From IMG/VR virus record IMGVR_UViG_3300036791_000321, positions 1-21,722 of that record: DNA of 21,722 nt. One strand, written 5' to 3'. The notes below the pieces were generated by a model. That model did not search any database. It was not told the origin of the DNA and was given only the letters and a program-made list of their open reading frames with translations. Positions within the stretch are counted from its first letter, which is position 1. Every line of letters starts with the position of its first letter. The translations under genes and the position numbers were made by a program. This document shows positions 19,373-21,722 of this stretch, piece by piece. The stretch comes from a virus.

Positions 19373-19388
19373 AGTGAGGGGTGGGGGA

Positions 19389-19997
19389 ATGACGAAAGTG
19401 ACCGACCGCGACGGCCGCATCCGGGTGCAGGTGACCGAGGCGGACATAGCCAGGGCCGAGCAGAAGAACTCAATGCGGTGTGTGGTGGCCCAAGCCCTCG
19501 CCCGCACGATCCCCGACGCCTCGCGCATCGACGTGGATATCCAGTCGATCCGGTGGTCGGCGGGCGGTGAGCGTCACGTCTACCTGACGCCCTACGCCGT
19601 GCAGGGCTACGTCGTGGCATTCGACGCTGGTGACCAGATCGAGCCCTTCAGCTTCTCGCTGGACTCCCGCAAGCGGATGCCCGTCAAGAAGCAGACCAAG
19701 ACTGCCGTCGGTACGGCCATCTCACGGGCCAACGGAAGAAGCCAGGCAGCCAGGAAGAAGCGTGAGCGGGTCGCGGCCAAGGTGGAGGCCAAGGAGGCCA
19801 CGCCGGAACTGCTGGAGGAGGTGACGGCCGAGGTCGACAAGGCCGACCGCGAGCTGGCCAGCGTGAAGGCCGCATACGAGGGCCAGCGCCAGGTCGTCCT
19901 CACGGGTGAGGGGCGCGCCAATGCCGTGCCGCGTGTGCATCGGACCAGCACGCGCACCTATGGCCACCGCGTGCTCCGGGTGAATCAGCAGGGCTAG
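19389..19997 (+). CDS. Plus-strand protein of unknown function between terminase and portal
   Basis: A 202-residue protein starting MTKVTDRDGRIRVQV behind a G-rich ribosome-binding stretch. Residues about 10-95 look like one alpha/beta domain ('EADIARAEQKNSMRCVVAQALARTIPDASRIDVDIQSIRW', 'YLTPYAVQGYVVAFDAGDQIEPFSFSLDS') of a kind I have seen in other actinophages without known function. Residues about 115-170 are a charged coiled coil ('RKKRERVAAKVEAKEATPELLEEVTAEVDKADRELASVKAAYE'), and the end is basic. It is antisense to the structural operon, with its own promoter-like site, and its stop shares two bases with the terL stop. This resembles a lysogenically expressed cargo (moron) gene; that is inference. 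Confidence 0.8.
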   Translation: MTKVTDRDGRIRVQVTEADIARAEQKNSMRCVVAQALARTIPDASRIDVDIQSIRWSAGGERHVYLTPYAVQGYVVAFDAGDQIEPFSFSLDSRKRMPVKKQTKTAVGTAISRANGRSQAARKKRERVAAKVEAKEATPELLEEVTAEVDKADRELASVKAAYEGQRQVVLTGEGRANAVPRVHRTSTRTYGHRVLRVNQQG

Positions 19998-21439
19998 TAG
20001 ACGCGAAAGTCGCCGAGGGATGCCGGGGCATGGTCGAAGGCCCAAAGGGCCAGCGTGGCGGCGGTGAGCGGGGCCAGGGACTCGGTCGACTGGCGCCGTC
20101 CCCAGACCCAGGCGTCGCCCGACGGTCGGCGCACGGCGGCGGCGGCGGCGGCGTCGAGGTCGGGATTGCGCCGATGGCGCAGCGACGGCACGTCGGCCAC
20201 CACGGCCTCCAAGAACCCGAGACAGGCGGCGGCGTAGTCCCGGCCGGTCACCGGGGCGAGCTCGACGCCTGCCCGCCGGGCCTGGTCGGCCACGTCCAGG
20301 GCGGGCCCGGTGGCGTCGTAGGCCACGGCGACCGGCGACCAGCGGTCAGCGAGCTCGGCCAGGCGCCCCGGTATCCATGAGGCGCCGGGGCGCACCTGAT
20401 CCACCTCGATGCGTCCATTGCCGTCTGTGTCTCGCCAGGCGGCCACGGTGGCCCCGTTGGACCGATCCACCGCCACGTCGAACCCGAACGCCACAGCGCC
20501 AGCCACAGGGACCGGAGGATCGTCGGTCGCCAGCGCCAGCCACGCCCCGGCCGGGATCGCCCTCGACAGCGTGCTCACCCAGCGGTTGCCGTAGGCCCGG
20601 GCGAAGTCGTCGGGCCCGAGCATGTCCAGGGCCGCGCCCATGGCCTCGTCGCTGATGGTGCGTCCGTAGGCCGGGTGGTACTGGGGCCAGGACTTGGGGT
20701 CGATCGGGTCCAGGTGGTCCGGGCAGGCCCACTCGAAGAAGGCCAGGCCGTCGCGGCGGCCATCGCGCACGGCGGCCCGGCCGCCCTCGATTGTGCCCAG
20801 CCACCAGACGCTCGACGCATCCCCGGCTGTGCTGACCTTCCAGACCTGGGCGTCGGGTTTCGTAGCCTGGGTGGGTACCACGGCCTGGTCGATCGCCTTG
20901 CCGCGGAGCATGTCGAAGGCCCAGCACTCATCTATGACGACGAGGTCGCTGGTCTTGGAGTGCAGGCCGTCGGGCGTCGGTGGGAAGGGCCGGATCAGCC
21001 CGGCCGTCGGCAGCCATTCGACATGTTCGGACCCGGTCTGTTTGCGCAGGTGGACGAACTGCGGGCCGAGGGCGGCGACCATCGGCCAGTATTCGTTGAC
21101 CAGCCAGTCCCGGGCGTCCTTGCCGGTCTGCATCGTGAAGTAGACCCGGGCCCGGACGATCCGCAGCGCCCGCTGGAGCATGGCCACGCCGTCGAGGACC
21201 GTTTTCCCCGATTGTCGCGGAACGGTTACAACGGCGCTGCGGTAGACGAACCGCTGCCACTCATCCACCTCCAGGGCCACGTCGGCTGTCCAGGCTTGCC
21301 AGGGCATGAAGGGACGGCCGACGAGGCGGGCCAGCTTGGCCGCCTCGCCGCCGTAGGTGGCGCGTTCAGGGCTGCGCGGTGTCGAAGCCGCCGGAGGCGG
21401 ACCCGCCCAGCTCGGCCAGGAGTCGATCAAAGGGGTCAC
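19994..21439 (-). CDS. terL: Terminase large subunit
   Basis: A 481-residue packaging motor and nuclease. The ATPase part has Walker A PRQSGKT (74-80), Walker B DLVVIDE (165-171) and the coupling motif STAG (203-206). The nuclease part has acidic sites Asp321 (FGFDVAVDRSNG), Asp375 (VAYDATG) and about Asp442 (SGDAWVWGRR). It pumps DNA into the prohead through the portal and cuts it at the packaging site. GTG 21439 is the only start that keeps the usual 'TYGGEAAKLARLVGRPFMPWQAW' N-terminus, which means a 74-base overlap with terS. The TAG stop meets the convergent plus-strand gene. Confidence 0.93.
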   Translation of the reverse strand: MTPLIDSWPSWAGPPPAASTPRSPERATYGGEAAKLARLVGRPFMPWQAWTADVALEVDEWQRFVYRSAVVTVPRQSGKTVLDGVAMLQRALRIVRARVYFTMQTGKDARDWLVNEYWPMVAALGPQFVHLRKQTGSEHVEWLPTAGLIRPFPPTPDGLHSKTSDLVVIDECWAFDMLRGKAIDQAVVPTQATKPDAQVWKVSTAGDASSVWWLGTIEGGRAAVRDGRRDGLAFFEWACPDHLDPIDPKSWPQYHPAYGRTISDEAMGAALDMLGPDDFARAYGNRWVSTLSRAIPAGAWLALATDDPPVPVAGAVAFGFDVAVDRSNGATVAAWRDTDGNGRIEVDQVRPGASWIPGRLAELADRWSPVAVAYDATGPALDVADQARRAGVELAPVTGRDYAAACLGFLEAVVADVPSLRHRRNPDLDAAAAAAVRRPSGDAWVWGRRQSTESLAPLTAATLALWAFDHAPASLGDFRVY

Positions 21440-21671
21440 CCGGTCCCAGGTCCAGCTTCGGGGTCAGCCCGGCCGCCTGGAGGCTGGCCAGGTAGGTGCG
21501 GTTCGCCTCACTCACGAGGTCGGGGCGGCGCTGCGCCTCGGCCACGTCGACCGCCCGGGCCTGTGAGCGCAGATGCGCCCGCATCGCCTCTTCGATGTCG
21601 GGCCGCCGGGCCAAGGAGTGATCCAGCGCAATCTCGACCCGAGCCCGTGGGATGCGCCCGGTCCTGGCCAC
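21366..21671 (-). CDS. terS: Terminase small subunit
   Basis: A 101-residue protein directly before terL. It has a basic N-terminus (ARTGRIPRARVEIALDHS) and two helices ('RRPDIEEAMRAHLRSQARAVDVAEAQRRPDLVSEANRTYLASLQAAGLTP') that fit the DNA-binding and oligomerisation parts of small terminases, followed by a short acidic linker 'LDLGPGDPFDRLLAELGG'. It recognises the packaging site. GTG 21671 is the only start after the in-frame stop at 21683-21681; the ribosome binding site is weak. The short length is at the low end for the family, and the assignment leans on position. Confidence 0.75.
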   Translation of the reverse strand: MARTGRIPRARVEIALDHSLARRPDIEEAMRAHLRSQARAVDVAEAQRRPDLVSEANRTYLASLQAAGLTPKLDLGPGDPFDRLLAELGGSASGGFDTAQP

Positions 21672-21722
21672 GATCGCCAGTCAATCACGTCGATCCTGGG
21701 CGACCGAGAGAGAAACTGCGAC
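21672..21722. other. Window end upstream of terS
   Basis: 51 bases upstream of terS. No ORF is seen. Joined to the other window end, it would form an about 380-base non-coding stretch between HNH and terS, in which the packaging site and possibly the late promoter would lie. Confidence 0.4.

Noticed and set aside
19358-19375. Similarity of TTTGAGAGTTTGG to the start of bacterial 16S rRNA
   Set aside because: The match is about a dozen bases, is explained by the perfect palindrome, and no rRNA sequence follows.
1-21722. CRISPR arrays, tRNA genes, insertion sequences
   Set aside because: No regularly spaced repeats, cloverleaf-type sequence or transposase motifs were seen on either strand by reading.

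Overview
This 21.7-kb, very GC-rich window reads as the genome of a small temperate siphovirus (HK97-fold capsid, non-contractile tail) of an actinobacterium. The codon use, the frequent GTG starts and the winged-helix, HNH and minor-tail protein types are actinophage-like. The endolysin ends in 'GYWxxxxDGxxxAFGSA' repeats, a cell-surface repeat that I associate with Acidimicrobiia-type Actinomycetota, so the host may lie there. No rRNA, tRNA, CRISPR array or insertion sequence was seen, and no clear bacterial chromosomal gene.

Layout. Almost everything is on the minus strand and is therefore read from high to low coordinates. The structural block starts with terminase small and large subunits (21671-19994). 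It continues with portal, prohead protease, major capsid, an IPT/TIG-domain protein, head-tail adaptor, tail terminator, HK97-gp10-like protein, major tail protein, a tail-assembly chaperone pair (probable -1 frameshift), tape measure, distal tail, Gp37-like minor tail and a C1q-like receptor-binding protein. Two small proteins, an amidase endolysin and a holin-like protein end the block at 6773. A plus-strand gene of unknown function (19389-19997), with its own promoter-like sequence and a perfect 15-bp inverted repeat, sits between terminase and portal.

The lysogeny and control region (5240-6772) holds a plus-strand tyrosine integrase, a dif-like core site that may be attP, a pair of 10-bp inverted operator-like sites, and hairpins between the converging integrase and lysis genes. 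The leftward early operon (5239-328) encodes a small HTH protein, several unknown small proteins, a winged-helix replication-type protein with a probable origin inside its gene (DnaA box plus repeats), a CxxC protein, a C5 cytosine methyltransferase, a 29-residue membrane peptide, a PAPS-reductase-like protein interrupted by an in-frame amber codon, a two-helix membrane protein and an HNH endonuclease.

HNH lies at one end and terS at the other, both on the minus strand. Joining the ends gives HNH-terS-terL, the usual order around cos, so the window probably is one whole phage genome opened near its packaging site. Sixteen gene junctions use a four-base ATGA/GTGA overlap, which fixed many starts and revealed several genes under 60 codons.

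The most unusual observation is a 199-codon ORF nested in the +1 frame of the methyltransferase gene. Its product carries the motifs of a widespread phage/bacterial protein family (WPRSGMT, WPTPT, LNPTWVEWLMGFPTGWTD) at exactly the bases that encode conserved methyltransferase motifs in the main frame.
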